This document shows, piece after piece, positions 48,333 to 57,298 of a stretch of 64,000 nt of DNA. The position numbers and the translations under genes are program-made. Origin of the DNA: Asanoa ishikariensis (lineage in GTDB: Bacteria; Actinomycetota; Actinomycetes; Mycobacteriales; Micromonosporaceae). The stretch's first letter is position 1; each line of letters starts with the position of its first letter. The DNA lies in NCBI RefSeq assembly GCF_900107455.1, contig NZ_FNQB01000005.1:310001-374000 (forward strand), given 5' to 3'. The notes beneath the pieces were generated by a model. It was not told the DNA's origin. It ran no database searches and saw only the letters and a list, made by a program, of their open reading frames with translations.

Positions 48333-49064
48333 CTAACGCTCGTCGATGGTGACGTCGATGGTGTAGTCCCGCGCGCGGTAGCTGTGATCCCCGTATTCCA
48401 CGGCGACCCCGGCCGCGTCGAAGGCGCTGCGGGTCATCGTCAGCACAGGCTCGGTCGCCTTGAGCCCGAGGTGTCGCCGCTCGAACGCGGTCGGGGTGCG
48501 GGCGCCGATCTCCTGGTGCGCGACCACCGCCCGCACGCCGCGCGCCCGCAGCAGTGGATAGAGGCCGTGGGAGGTGAGCTCCTCGCGGGTCACGCCGGCC
48601 GAGCGGGGCGGCAGCCAGTTGCGCAGCAGCGCCAGCGGCTGGTCGCCGGCGAGCCGCAGCCGCACGATCGAGAGCAGGTCGACGTCGGGCGGCAGGTCCA
48701 GCTCCGCCGCGATGCGTTCGTCTCGCACGAGCTCGTGTCCGAGCACGACGGTGCTCGGGTGACGGCCGGCGAGGTCGTCGTACAGGCTGGTCAGGCCGGC
48801 CCGCCGGTGGACCTTGCGGTTGGCGACCGTCGTGCCCAGCCCGCGCCGGCGCAGCAGCAGGCCCTGGCTGACGAGCTCCGCGATGGCGCGCCGGACGGTC
48901 GGTCGGGACAGGTCGAGGCGGGCGGCGAGGGCGATCTCGTTCTCGAACGGGTCGCCGGGCTGCAGGCGCCCGTCGTCGATCGCCGCACGGAGCTGTTCGG
49001 CGAGCTGGTGGTAGAGCGGCACCGGCGACGAACGGTCGATCGTCACGGCCACCTGTAGGGCCAT
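48333..49064 (-). CDS. GntR-family regulator with UTRA effector domain
   Basis: The 243-residue regulator has an N-terminal winged helix (PLYHQLAEQLRAAIDDGRLQ; LSRPTVRRAIAELVSQGLLL) and a C-terminal UTRA domain ending VEYGDHSYRARDYTIDV, which senses small sugars or amino sugars. It starts at ATG 49064 (49088 possible). It is divergent from the sugar ABC/dehydrogenase operon, so it is its likely repressor. Confidence 0.88.
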   Translation of the reverse strand: MALQVAVTIDRSSPVPLYHQLAEQLRAAIDDGRLQPGDPFENEIALAARLDLSRPTVRRAIAELVSQGLLLRRRGLGTTVANRKVHRRAGLTSLYDDLAGRHPSTVVLGHELVRDERIAAELDLPPDVDLLSIVRLRLAGDQPLALLRNWLPPRSAGVTREELTSHGLYPLLRARGVRAVVAHQEIGARTPTAFERRHLGLKATEPVLTMTRSAFDAAGVAVEYGDHSYRARDYTIDVTIDER

Positions 49065-49193
49065 GAACCGCACTTTACCTCGCCACATCGATTGACCTGA
49101 CGTAAAAATGTTGGAACAAATGCTTGACCGTCATATCGACCAAAGTGCACGCTACCCCCAGTCCTCGACGGAGCGACGGAACAGGTGAACGCG

Positions 49194-50198
49194 ATGCGCA
49201 TCGGCCTGGTAGGGGTAGGAAGGATCGGCGCCTTCCACGCCCGCACGCTGGCGTCACTCGACGCCGTCGACGAGCTCGTGGTCACCGACGCGGATGTGGA
49301 CGCCGCCCGCTCGCTGGGTGCCGAGCTCGGCGTCGCGGTTGCCGACGACACCACCGCCCTGCTCGCCGCCGGCATCGACGGCCTGGTGATCGCGGCCGCC
49401 ACCCCCGCGCACGCCGCGCTGCTGTCCGAAGGGGTCGCCGCCGGCATACCCACCTTCTGCGAGAAGCCGGTCGCCGCCACCCTCACCGAGACCCTCGCGT
49501 TGACGACTCTGGTCGAGCGGTCGGGCGTACCCGTGCAGATCGGCTTTCAACGTCGGTTCGACGCCGGCTACCGGCGGGTCCAGGCGGCGGTGCGCGCCGG
49601 CGAGCTCGGCTTCGTCCACACCATCCGGGCCAACACCCACGACCAGGCGCCGCCGGCCGCGACCTACATCGCCACCTCGGGCGGCATCTTCCGCGACTGC
49701 TCGGTGCACGACTTCGACGTCGTACGCTTCGTCACCGGACACGAGGTGGCCACCGCGTACGCCACGGGCGCCAACCAGGGCGCCGACTTCTTCACGGCGG
49801 CCGGCGACGTCGACACCGGCGGCGCCCTGCTCACCCTCGATGACGGCACCATCGTGCTGGTCTCCGCGACCCGCTACAACGGCGCCGGCCACGACGTCCG
49901 CCTCGAAGTGCTCGGTGAGAAAGGCTCACTCGGCGTGGGCCTGGACCACTCACTCGCCCTCGACTCGGCCGAGTCCGGCGTCAACTTCCCGGCCGGCCCC
50001 CGGCACTGGTCCTTCATGGACCGTTTCCAACCCGCGTACCGGGCCGAGTTGGCGGCGTTCGTCGACGTCGCCCGCGGCGCCGCACCGTCACCGTGCACCG
50101 TCCGCGACGCCCTGGAGGCCTTCCGGGTGGCCGAGGCGTGCGAGCTGTCCCGGGCGACCGGCCGCCCGATCGCCCTCGCGGACATCACAGGCGCATGA
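49194..50198 (+). CDS. Gfo/Idh/MocA dehydrogenase, inositol 2-dehydrogenase-like
   Basis: The 334-residue NAD-dependent sugar/polyol dehydrogenase has an N-terminal GLVGVGRIGAFHA Rossmann motif, EKPVAATL with catalytic Lys near residue 98, and RDCSVHDFDVVRF with the catalytic His-Asp region. It resembles IolG. I preferred ATG 49194 over GTG 49185, which would leave the AGG site too close. First gene of the operon. Confidence 0.87.
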   Translation: MRIGLVGVGRIGAFHARTLASLDAVDELVVTDADVDAARSLGAELGVAVADDTTALLAAGIDGLVIAAATPAHAALLSEGVAAGIPTFCEKPVAATLTETLALTTLVERSGVPVQIGFQRRFDAGYRRVQAAVRAGELGFVHTIRANTHDQAPPAATYIATSGGIFRDCSVHDFDVVRFVTGHEVATAYATGANQGADFFTAAGDVDTGGALLTLDDGTIVLVSATRYNGAGHDVRLEVLGEKGSLGVGLDHSLALDSAESGVNFPAGPRHWSFMDRFQPAYRAELAAFVDVARGAAPSPCTVRDALEAFRVAEACELSRATGRPIALADITGA

Positions 50199-50252
50199 AC
50201 CCAATCCGTACCCGCCCCGACGACGCGGCGGATGGAGAGAGGCAGACCCGAA

Positions 50253-51239
50253 ATGACGCACAAACTCCGGACGTCCTTGCTGGCGATCGGTGCCGCGGCC
50301 GCGCTCACCCTGGCGGCATGCAGTTCCAGCGGCGGCAAGCAGGAGACCGCTGAGGCACCCGCCGCCGGCGCCGCCACCACACCGCGAATGACCGTCGCGT
50401 TCATCACCCACTCCGGTCCCGGCGACACGTTCTGGGACCTGGTCCGCAAGGGCGCCGAGGACGCGGCCAAGAAGGACAATGTGGAGCTTCAGTACCAGGC
50501 CGACCCGGACGGTCCCGGCCAGGCCAACCTGGTGCAGTCCGCGATCGACAAGAAGGTCGACGGCATCGCGGTGACGCTGGCCAAGCCCGACGCGATGAAG
50601 GCCAACGTCACCAAGGCCGCGCAGGCCGGCATCCCGGTGGTCGCCCTCAACGGCGGCATCGACGCTTGGCAAGGCATGGGCGTGCTCGGCTACTTCGGCC
50701 AGGACGAGAAGATCGCTGGCCGGGCAGCCGGGCAGAAGATCACCGCAGACGGCGGGAAGAAGGCCCTCTGTGTCATCCACGAGCAGGGCAACGTCGGCCT
50801 CGAGGCGCGCTGCGACGGCGCCAAGGAGAGCTTCCCGAACACCGAGAAGGTGTACGTGACGGGCACGGACATGCCCGGCGTCCAGGCGGCGATCACCTCG
50901 AAGCTCCAGCAGGACAAGGCCATCGACCGGGTGCTGACCATGGGCGCGCCGTTCGCGCTGGCCGCCGTGCAGTCGGTCAAGGACAGCGGCAGCCAGGCCA
51001 AGGTGGTCACGTTCGACACCAACAAGGAGCTCGTCGGCGCCATCAAGGCCGGCACGGTGCAGTGGGCCGTCGACCAGCAGCCGTACCTCCAGGGCTATCT
51101 CGCCGTCGACAGCCTCTGGCTCTACAAGACCAACGGCAACACGATCGGCGGCGGCCAGGCGACACTGACCGGGCCGGCGTTCATCGACAGCGGCAACGTG
51201 GCGTCCGTCGAGCAGTACGCCAACAACGGCAAGCGGTGA
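50253..51239 (+). CDS. Sugar ABC transporter substrate-binding lipoprotein (type I)
   Basis: The 328-residue protein has a lipoprotein signal ending TLAAC (C23) and a RbsB-like binding domain: AFITHSGPGDTFWDLVRKGA, PVVALNGGIDAW, GYFGQDEKIAGR. It probably binds a pentose, polyol or inositol-like compound. It is followed by the permease with a GTGA overlap. Confidence 0.88.
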   Translation: MTHKLRTSLLAIGAAAALTLAACSSSGGKQETAEAPAAGAATTPRMTVAFITHSGPGDTFWDLVRKGAEDAAKKDNVELQYQADPDGPGQANLVQSAIDKKVDGIAVTLAKPDAMKANVTKAAQAGIPVVALNGGIDAWQGMGVLGYFGQDEKIAGRAAGQKITADGGKKALCVIHEQGNVGLEARCDGAKESFPNTEKVYVTGTDMPGVQAAITSKLQQDKAIDRVLTMGAPFALAAVQSVKDSGSQAKVVTFDTNKELVGAIKAGTVQWAVDQQPYLQGYLAVDSLWLYKTNGNTIGGGQATLTGPAFIDSGNVASVEQYANNGKR

Positions 51240-52276
51240 CCACGACAGCCCCGCTGGCGACCCAGGACGACCGGGTCGCCAGCCGGCCGCTCGCGGCCCG
51301 CCTGCTCAGCCGGCCCGAGGTCGGCTCGCTGGTCGCCGCGGTCGTCATCTTCCTGCTCTTCATGGCCGTCGCCGAGCCGTTCCGCAACGTGGCCAACATC
51401 GGGACGATCCTCTATGGAGCGTCGACGATCGGCATCATGGCCGTACCCGTTGCCCTGCTCATGATCGGCGGCGAGTTCGACCTGTCGGCCGGCGTCGCGG
51501 TGACCACCGCGGGCCTGTCCGGGGCGCTGCTCGCCTGGAACTTCGGCCTCAACGTCTGGGTCGGCGTGCTGCTCTCGCTGGTCCTCGCGGTCGCGATCGG
51601 GGCGTTCAACGGCTGGCTGCTGTTGCGCACCGGCCTGCCGAGCTTCCTGGTCACCCTCGGCACGTTCTTCATCCTCCAGGGCGTCAACCTCGGCGTGACC
51701 CGACTCGCGACCGGCAACGTGGCCAGCGCCGGCATCAGCGACATGGACGGCTTCGCCAGCGCCCACGCCGTCTTCGCGTCGCAGGTCACGATCGGCCCGA
51801 TCAACTTCAAGATCACCATCTTGTACTGGCTGGTGCTGACTCTGATCGGTGCGTACGTGCTGCTGCGTACCCGAATCGGGAACTGGATCTTCGCGGTAGG
51901 CGGCGACGCGGCCGCGGCCCGGGCCGTCGGCGTGCCGGTCCGCTCGACGAAGGTCGGGCTGTTCATGGCTGTGGGCTTCTGTGCCTGGCTGTCGGGCATG
52001 CACCTGCTGTTCCAGTTCAACACGGTGCAGTCGGGCGAGGGCGTCGGCAAGGAGTTCATCTTCATCATCGCGGCGGTCATCGGCGGCTGCCTGCTCACGG
52101 GCGGCTACGGCTCGGTGGTCGGCGCGTCGATCGGCGCGCTCATCTTCGGGATGGCCCAGCTCGGCATCAACTACGCCGGCTGGAACCCGGACTGGTTCCG
52201 CACCTTCCTCGGCGTGATGCTGTTGCTGGCGACGATCGTCAACCTGTACGTCAAGAGGCGGGCGGACCTGCGATGA
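51236..52276 (+). CDS. Sugar ABC transporter permease (RbsC/XylH type)
   Basis: The 346-residue membrane protein with about ten helices belongs to the ribose/xylose permease group: LMIGGEFDLSAGVAVTTAGL, NGWLLLRTGLPSFLVTLGTF, GGDAAAARAVGVPV and GGCLLTGGYGSVVGASIGAL. It starts at GTG 51236 overlapping the binding protein stop; its stop overlaps the ATPase ATG. Confidence 0.9.
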   Translation: MTTTAPLATQDDRVASRPLAARLLSRPEVGSLVAAVVIFLLFMAVAEPFRNVANIGTILYGASTIGIMAVPVALLMIGGEFDLSAGVAVTTAGLSGALLAWNFGLNVWVGVLLSLVLAVAIGAFNGWLLLRTGLPSFLVTLGTFFILQGVNLGVTRLATGNVASAGISDMDGFASAHAVFASQVTIGPINFKITILYWLVLTLIGAYVLLRTRIGNWIFAVGGDAAAARAVGVPVRSTKVGLFMAVGFCAWLSGMHLLFQFNTVQSGEGVGKEFIFIIAAVIGGCLLTGGYGSVVGASIGALIFGMAQLGINYAGWNPDWFRTFLGVMLLLATIVNLYVKRRADLR

Positions 52277-53061
52277 CCATCCTCGAGCTGGAGAACGTGG
52301 GCAAGAGCTACGGCAACGTGCATGCCCTGCGCGGGGTCAGCCTGTCGGTGCGGCAGGGCGAGGTCACCTGCGTACTGGGCGACAACGGCGCCGGCAAGTC
52401 GACGTTGATCAAGATCGTATCGGGCCTGCACGCCCACACCTCCGGGTCCGTGCTGCTAGACGGTCAATCCGTCCACTTCGGATCACCACGGGACGCGCAG
52501 TCTCAGGGCATCGCAACCGTCTATCAGGATTTGGCGCTGGCGCCGCTGATGTCGGTGTGGCGCAACTTCTTTCTCGGCAACGAACTGCGCAAGGGCTTCC
52601 TGAAGACGCTCGACATCGCCGCGATGAAGCGGATCTGCGCTTCCGAGCTGTCGAAGATGGGCGTCTCGGTTCCTGACCTGGACCGGCCGGTGGCGTCGTT
52701 GTCCGGCGGGCAGCGGCAGTGTGTGGCGATCGCGCGAGCCATCTACTTCGGAGCCCGGGTCATCATCCTCGACGAGCCGACGGCCGCGTTGGGGGTGAAG
52801 CAGTCCGGGGTGGTGCTGCGCTACGTGGTGAAGGCCCGCGACGCCGGCCTCGGCGTCATCTTCATCACCCACAACCCGCACCACGCCTATCTGGTCGGCA
52901 ACCACTTCGTCATCCTGAAGCTGGGCCGGGTCGTGCTGGACGCGCACCGCGACGAGCTGACCCTGGACCGACTGGCGGCGGAGATGGCCGGCGGCGACGA
53001 GTTGGCGGAGCTCAGCCACGAACTGCGCGGCGTGGCGGTGCCGCCGGACACTGCTTCGTGA
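52273..53061 (+). CDS. Sugar ABC transporter ATPase, single-domain
   Basis: The 262-residue ATPase has Walker A GDNGAGKST, signature SLSGGQRQCVAIARA, Walker B VIILDEPTAALG. In the ribose/xylose family the ATPase is usually a double-domain RbsA of about 500 residues; this one is a single half, as in the fructose-type FrcA group. It overlaps both neighbours by four bases. Confidence 0.9.
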   Translation: MTILELENVGKSYGNVHALRGVSLSVRQGEVTCVLGDNGAGKSTLIKIVSGLHAHTSGSVLLDGQSVHFGSPRDAQSQGIATVYQDLALAPLMSVWRNFFLGNELRKGFLKTLDIAAMKRICASELSKMGVSVPDLDRPVASLSGGQRQCVAIARAIYFGARVIILDEPTAALGVKQSGVVLRYVVKARDAGLGVIFITHNPHHAYLVGNHFVILKLGRVVLDAHRDELTLDRLAAEMAGGDELAELSHELRGVAVPPDTAS

Positions 53062-53999
53062 GCGGTCCGCTGCGCGTCGGAGTGGTCGGCGTCGGTGTCA
53101 TGGGCGCCGACCACGCGCGTCGGCTCACCTCCCGAGTTACCGGCGCGGTGTTGGCGGGCGTTTCTGACCCCTTTCCGGGGCGGGCGGGGGCCGTTCTGCC
53201 GGGCGTGCGGGTGTTCTCGTCGGCGCTCTCGCTGATCGGTTCTGCCGACGTGGACGCGGTGCTGATCGCTTCACCTGGCGCGGCCCATGAGGAGCAGGTG
53301 CTGGCCTGCCTGGCGGCTGGGAAGTGGGTGCTGTGCGAGAAGCCGTTGACGTTGACGGTGGCGTCGGCGCAACGCCTGGTCGCGGCCGAGGCTGCCCTGC
53401 CACGCCCGCTGGCCCAGGTGGGCTTCATGCGGCGCTTCGACCCGGCGTACACGCGGCTCCATGGGTTGTTGCCGTCGTTGGGCCGGCTCCTGCTGCTGCA
53501 CAACATCCACCGCAACGTGTCGGCCCCGGCGTCGTTCACGTCCGAGATGATCGTGCGGGACTCGCTGGTGCACGAGGTGGACATCTGCCGGTGGCTGTTC
53601 GCGGACGAGATCGCGTCGGTGAGCGTGCTGTCGCCTGCTGCTTCGGGGCTGGCTCCCTCAGGCGTGCAGGACCCGCAGGTGGCCATCTTCCGGATGGCGG
53701 GCGGCGGCATCGCGACGACTGAGGTGTTCGTCAACAGCCAGGTGGGGTACGAGGTGCGCTGCGAGGCGGTAGGTGAGACGGATTCGGCATTCGTGCCCGC
53801 CTCGCCGGCGCCGGACTTTCTGGTGCGCTTCGCACCGGCGTACGACATCGAGGTCCAGGCTTGGGTCTCGGCCTGTTCGCATGGTTTCGTAGGTGGACCA
53901 GGCCTCCAGGATGGACTCGCGGCCACCGCGGCGAGCGAGGCAGGCGTACGGTCGTTGCGGAACGGCGGCACGCCGGTCGCCGTCCGTGACTTCTCCTGA
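53058..53999 (+). CDS. Gfo/Idh/MocA dehydrogenase, second copy
   Basis: The 313-residue oxidoreductase has VVGVGVMGADHARR at the N-terminus, CEKPLTLTV near residue 96 with the catalytic Lys, and HEVDICRWLF near 172. It is distinct from the first copy at 49194. The start at GTG 53058 overlaps the ATPase stop. It probably performs another step of the same polyol pathway. Confidence 0.87.
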   Translation: MSGPLRVGVVGVGVMGADHARRLTSRVTGAVLAGVSDPFPGRAGAVLPGVRVFSSALSLIGSADVDAVLIASPGAAHEEQVLACLAAGKWVLCEKPLTLTVASAQRLVAAEAALPRPLAQVGFMRRFDPAYTRLHGLLPSLGRLLLLHNIHRNVSAPASFTSEMIVRDSLVHEVDICRWLFADEIASVSVLSPAASGLAPSGVQDPQVAIFRMAGGGIATTEVFVNSQVGYEVRCEAVGETDSAFVPASPAPDFLVRFAPAYDIEVQAWVSACSHGFVGGPGLQDGLAATAASEAGVRSLRNGGTPVAVRDFS

Positions 54000-54007
54000 G
54001 GTGCGCG

Positions 54008-54583
54008 ATGGACGAGCCGATGCAGGCCCTACTCGCTGAGCTTTACGCCGACGGCGTGCACCACGACGCCGCAGAGCCCGACCGTTTCCTGCGCCGCCGC
54101 AACCTTGAACCGGACACCGCCGCACTGCTGGCGCAGCTCGTCCGCCTCGTCGGCGCGCGGCGAGTGGTCGAGATCGGCACGTCCAACGGGTACTCGACGA
54201 TCTGGCTCGCCCTGGCGGCGCGCGATGTCGGTGGTCGGGTGGTCAGCGTCGACACGCAGGAGTGGCCCGGGCTGCGGCAGAACCTGCGTCGCGCGGGCGT
54301 GTCGGTGGATCTCCGCCTGCTCGAGGCCGGCGCCTATCTGGCGGACCTACCGTCAGGGAGCGTCGACATGCTGTTCCTGGACGCGGAGCGGGTGGAGTAC
54401 GCGAGCTGGTGGCCACACCCGCTGCGGGTGCTGCGCCCCGGGGGAGTGCTGGCGGTCGACAACGTCCTGTCCCACCCGTCGGAGGTAGCCGATTTTCTGG
54501 CGCTGGTGGCTGGAGATCCGCGGTGCCGGTCAGCGACGGTCCCGGTGGGGAAGGGCTTGTCGGTTACGTGGCGGGGTCACTGA
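54008..54583 (+). CDS. O-methyltransferase (class I SAM-dependent)
   Basis: The 191-residue methyltransferase of the catechol-O-methyltransferase type has SAM motif VVEIGTSNGYSTIWLA near residue 49, VSVDTQEWPG and the metal-site FLDAERVEY, ending with NVLSHP. GAGG lies 6 bases before the ATG. It follows the dehydrogenase by 8 bases, so it may be the last gene of that operon. It converges with the RidA gene by a 7-base overlap. Confidence 0.85.
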   Translation: MDEPMQALLAELYADGVHHDAAEPDRFLRRRNLEPDTAALLAQLVRLVGARRVVEIGTSNGYSTIWLALAARDVGGRVVSVDTQEWPGLRQNLRRAGVSVDLRLLEAGAYLADLPSGSVDMLFLDAERVEYASWWPHPLRVLRPGGVLAVDNVLSHPSEVADFLALVAGDPRCRSATVPVGKGLSVTWRGH

Positions 54584-54987
54584 TCTTTGGTTAGTGCCGC
54601 GGTGACGTCGAGCTCGATCAGCTGGCCGGGGAAGCCGAGCCGGGAGACGCCGAGCAGGGTGCTGGCAGAGGTGAAGGCGGGGGCGAGCGGAGAGTCGAGC
54701 AGGCGACGCCAAACGTCCCCGAGGCTACGGTCGGCGTCGTCGGTCACGTAGATCACGGTCCGGACGACGTCTTCGGGGGTCGCGTTAACGCTAGCGAGAG
54801 CGGCTCGGGTGTTGGCGACGACCTGGTCGACCTGCGCGAACACGTCACCGCCCCCGACGAGATCGCCGGCTTCGTCGAGCGGACACTGACCAGCGAGGTA
54901 AGCAGTCCGCCCGGCGTCGACGACAGTGACATGGTGATAACCGGGCGTATGGTGCAAACCCTCAGGATTCAACCGGATGATCGTCAT
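54577..54987 (-). CDS. RidA/YjgF/YER057c-family protein
   Basis: The 136-residue RidA-type protein has YLAGQCPLDEAGDLVGGGDV and ASVNATPEDVVRTVIYVTDD, the enamine/imine deaminase fold. I chose ATG 54987; the open frame upstream runs into the tRNA region. The catalytic Arg of canonical RidA is replaced in the usual IGRTQLP region by LSRLGFPGQLIELDVTAAL, so activity may differ. Confidence 0.82.
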   Translation of the reverse strand: MTIIRLNPEGLHHTPGYHHVTVVDAGRTAYLAGQCPLDEAGDLVGGGDVFAQVDQVVANTRAALASVNATPEDVVRTVIYVTDDADRSLGDVWRRLLDSPLAPAFTSASTLLGVSRLGFPGQLIELDVTAALTKDQ

Positions 54988-55109
54988 GCCAGGCAGTCTC
55001 CGCCGGTACGGGAGTGACACGCGAGCGGTTTTGCCCCCCGAGTCGCCGCCCCCAACCTGTCGTGTACAGTTTCGCCCGTGCGTCCCGGTAAACTGGGTGC
55101 ACGCAGCAA

Positions 55110-55193
55110 GTCCGGGTGGCGGAATGGCAGACGCGCTAGCTTGAGGTGCTAGTGCCCGTATAGGGCGTGGGGGTTCAAGTCCCCCCTCGGACA
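55110..55193 (+). tRNA. tRNA-Leu (anticodon GAG)
   Basis: The 7-base acceptor stem GTCCGGG pairs CTCGGAC with one G:U. The anticodon arm CTAGC-TTGAGGT-GCTAG gives anticodon GAG (Leu CUC/CUU); a long variable arm follows (type II tRNA), then the T arm GGGGG-TTCAAGT-CCCCC. Discriminator A; CCA is not encoded. Confidence 0.93.
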
Positions 55194-55225
55194 CAGATTT
55201 TCCGCGCTGGTGCGCAAATTCAGGT

Positions 55226-55259
55226 GTGCGTGTTCAGAGATCTCTGAACACGCACTTTT
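55226..55259 (+). terminator. Intrinsic terminator after tRNA-Leu: 30-base perfect palindrome then T run
   Basis: GTGCGTGTTCAGAGA (55226-55240) is exactly complementary to TCTCTGAACACGCAC (55241-55255) with no unpaired loop, followed by TTTT. It sits 33 bases after the tRNA end, the right place for the tRNA terminator. A symmetrical operator is less likely because of the T run. Confidence 0.75.
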
Positions 55260-55298
55260 GCTTGTGACGATGCCGTCGATCGATGCCAGGCGGCGGGG

Positions 55299-55778
55299 GT
55301 GGCCGTCGTGACCGCCTCGTTGGTGCCCGCCGTCCTGCCCCGCACACCGGGGTCGGCCGCCACCGCCGGAAGACATTCTCTGCGGCTGGGTCCGTTGCCG
55401 TTGCCGGTGTTGGGCCCGGACGGCACCCGGTTAGCCGACACCGTCTACGCGTTGACCGCGGTGGACAGGAGCGGGCGGATCGGCGCCCGCGGCATCCTGG
55501 CCGAGCTCGGCTGGCTGCCGGGGACCCGGCTGGCCGTCAGCGAGCGCGCTGGGGTGATCACCCTCCGAGTCGCGGGTGAGGGCCGCTCCCGGGTGGACCG
55601 CCGCGGCTACCTCATCCTTGCCCTCACGGTGCGCCGCTGGTGCCGGCTGGCCACTGGGGATCAGCTGCTGCTGGTCGCCGATCGCCGCACCGCGGTGGTG
55701 ACGGGATACCCGCTGCCGGTCCTTGACCGGCTGCTGGACGCCGCGTCTGCCGCCGGCCACGGGGGTGCTCAGAAATGA
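55299..55778 (+). CDS. AbrB/SpoVT-like DNA-binding protein next to recombinase
   Basis: The 159-residue protein has two swapped-hairpin-type segments: VDRSGRIGARGILAELGW near residue 55 and VDRRGYLILALTVRRW near 98. Its ATGA overlap with the recombinase gene shows co-translation. It starts at GTG 55299. A regulatory or accessory role for the recombinase is inferred. Confidence 0.6.
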   Translation: MAVVTASLVPAVLPRTPGSAATAGRHSLRLGPLPLPVLGPDGTRLADTVYALTAVDRSGRIGARGILAELGWLPGTRLAVSERAGVITLRVAGEGRSRVDRRGYLILALTVRRWCRLATGDQLLLVADRRTAVVTGYPLPVLDRLLDAASAAGHGGAQK

Positions 55779-56803
55779 GCCAGAGTTTTGGACGGGACGC
55801 GGACCTGGCGGCGGCCCGGCTGCTGCTGGAACGGATGGGCATCTCTCTCGATGAGCTGACGGCGGGGCGGGGGACCGATCGGGCGTTGCCGACGTTCGCC
55901 GAGTACGTGCCGGTGGTCGCGGCGGCGGTTTCCCCGGGCACCCGCAAGGCGTACAGCTCGTACTGGAAACGGGTCGTGGAGCATTGGGGCGACCGGCGCC
56001 TCGACGAGCCGACACCGACCGAGATCGAAGCGCTCCGCGGCCGGATCCAGGCCGGGGTCGTCGCCCGCCGCAACGGGCGGGGCGGCCGGTCGGCGGCCGA
56101 GCATCTGGTGGCCGCGCTGCGCTGCCTGTATCGGCGGGCCGAGGCGGACGGCCTGATCCGCGAATCGCAGAACCCGGCACGGAAGGTCGCGAAGCCTCGC
56201 CGGCTGCCCAGCACCCGCCGCGCCGTCGGTGACGCCCGCCTCGCGGAGATCAACGCGGTGGCGGCCATCTCCGGCGACGACCCCGTCTTGGACTGCCTGC
56301 TGCTGCGCCTGCACACCGAGACCGCCTGCCGCCGCGGCGGCGCACTCGCGCTCCGCCCACGCGACCTGGACCCGCAGCTGTGCCTGATCTACCTACGGGA
56401 AAAGGGCGGCACGACCCGATGGCAGCCCGTCTCCCCGACCCTCATGCGGCACCTGCTCGCCCACCACGGCGAGCGCGGCGACGGTGACGCGAACGGCAGT
56501 CTGCTGCGCTACCGCAACGGGCGGCCGTTGACCTCCCGCCGCTACGACCACCTGTGGCACCGCATCGGCAGCCGCCTGCCCTGGGTCCGCACCCAACAAA
56601 TCAGCACGCACTGGTTGCGGCACACCACCTTGACCTGGGTCGAGCGCAACTACGGTCAGGCCGTCGCCCGCGCCTTCGCCGGCCATACCGACGGCGGGAA
56701 CAGCGGATCGACAGCCTCCTACGTCAAAGCAAGCCTTGACGAAGTGGCAATGGCCTTGACCGGGCTGACCGGGGAGACACATCCACTGATCAACGCCGGG
56801 TGA
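55775..56803 (+). CDS. Tyrosine recombinase/integrase (XerD-like)
   Basis: The 342-residue recombinase has catalytic residues R186 (ACRRGGALAL), K210 (REKGG), H279 and R282 (HWLRHTT), H304 (AGHTDGG) and Y316 (TASYVKAS), so all six are present. An N-terminal SAM-like arm-binding domain (TFAEYVPVVA, TRKAYSSYWKRVVEHW) precedes. It lies close to tRNA-Leu, a common integration site, but I find no attL/attR repeat of the tRNA end in the window. Confidence 0.88.
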   Translation: MSQSFGRDADLAAARLLLERMGISLDELTAGRGTDRALPTFAEYVPVVAAAVSPGTRKAYSSYWKRVVEHWGDRRLDEPTPTEIEALRGRIQAGVVARRNGRGGRSAAEHLVAALRCLYRRAEADGLIRESQNPARKVAKPRRLPSTRRAVGDARLAEINAVAAISGDDPVLDCLLLRLHTETACRRGGALALRPRDLDPQLCLIYLREKGGTTRWQPVSPTLMRHLLAHHGERGDGDANGSLLRYRNGRPLTSRRYDHLWHRIGSRLPWVRTQQISTHWLRHTTLTWVERNYGQAVARAFAGHTDGGNSGSTASYVKASLDEVAMALTGLTGETHPLINAG

Positions 56804-57298
56804 CCTATCCGGACAGCCGTACCCTGGCCACGCCCACAGTGATGAGGTCGCTGCTGTCGCGGCCGGTTCCAGATTTGGCGGGCGCGCTGCTTCTGCCAGC
56901 TGTAGTGGCCGAGATCGGGCGGTGGCCGAGATGTTCGCCGACCGTGACCGCAACTCGGCTGCGGTCGGGCGTTCGGATCCTCGTCGGGCCCGCCCAGTGA
57001 CCTGCGACGGAAGGTCGTGCCGACGTCTAGCGCCGGCACGACCTCACGACCTTCCGCCGGTGTCGCGCTGGTTGGGGAGGATTGGCCGAGCCCGAGCCGT
57101 AGCTAGTTCGGGGTTTCGACCAGTCCGCATCGAAGATGGCGGACCCAACGTGACACAATCCGAACCGCGTACCCGCAGCTCAGGGCCCGTTTGTGGCCGT
57201 CGCACCTGTGCGAAATCGGCGGTTGTAGCGGGTCATGGCGCAGGTTCGAACCCTCGGCGGGTCACGCCAAACATGGGAACGGCATCCGATCGACGCTG
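56804..57298. other. Region after the recombinase without clear genes
   Basis: About 495 bases hold only weak frames, with an inverted-repeat cluster at 57008-57056. Near 57240-57258 a stretch GGTTCGAACC resembles a tRNA T loop, but no tRNA folds around it. Confidence 0.5.
57008..57056. terminator. Nested, alternative inverted repeats
   Basis: AGGTCGTGCCG (57012-57022) can pair with CGGCACGACCT (57034-57044), an 11-base stem with an 11-base loop. The overlapping CGGAAGGTCGT (57008-57018) can instead pair with ACGACCTTCCG (57046-57056). The two structures exclude each other. It sits about 200 bases after the recombinase and may be a terminator. Confidence 0.45.

Noticed and set aside
57235..57270. 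Possible tRNA fragment or attR (GGTTCGAACC near 57242)
   Set aside because: Flanking bases do not form a T stem and the tRNA-Leu 3' end is not repeated here.
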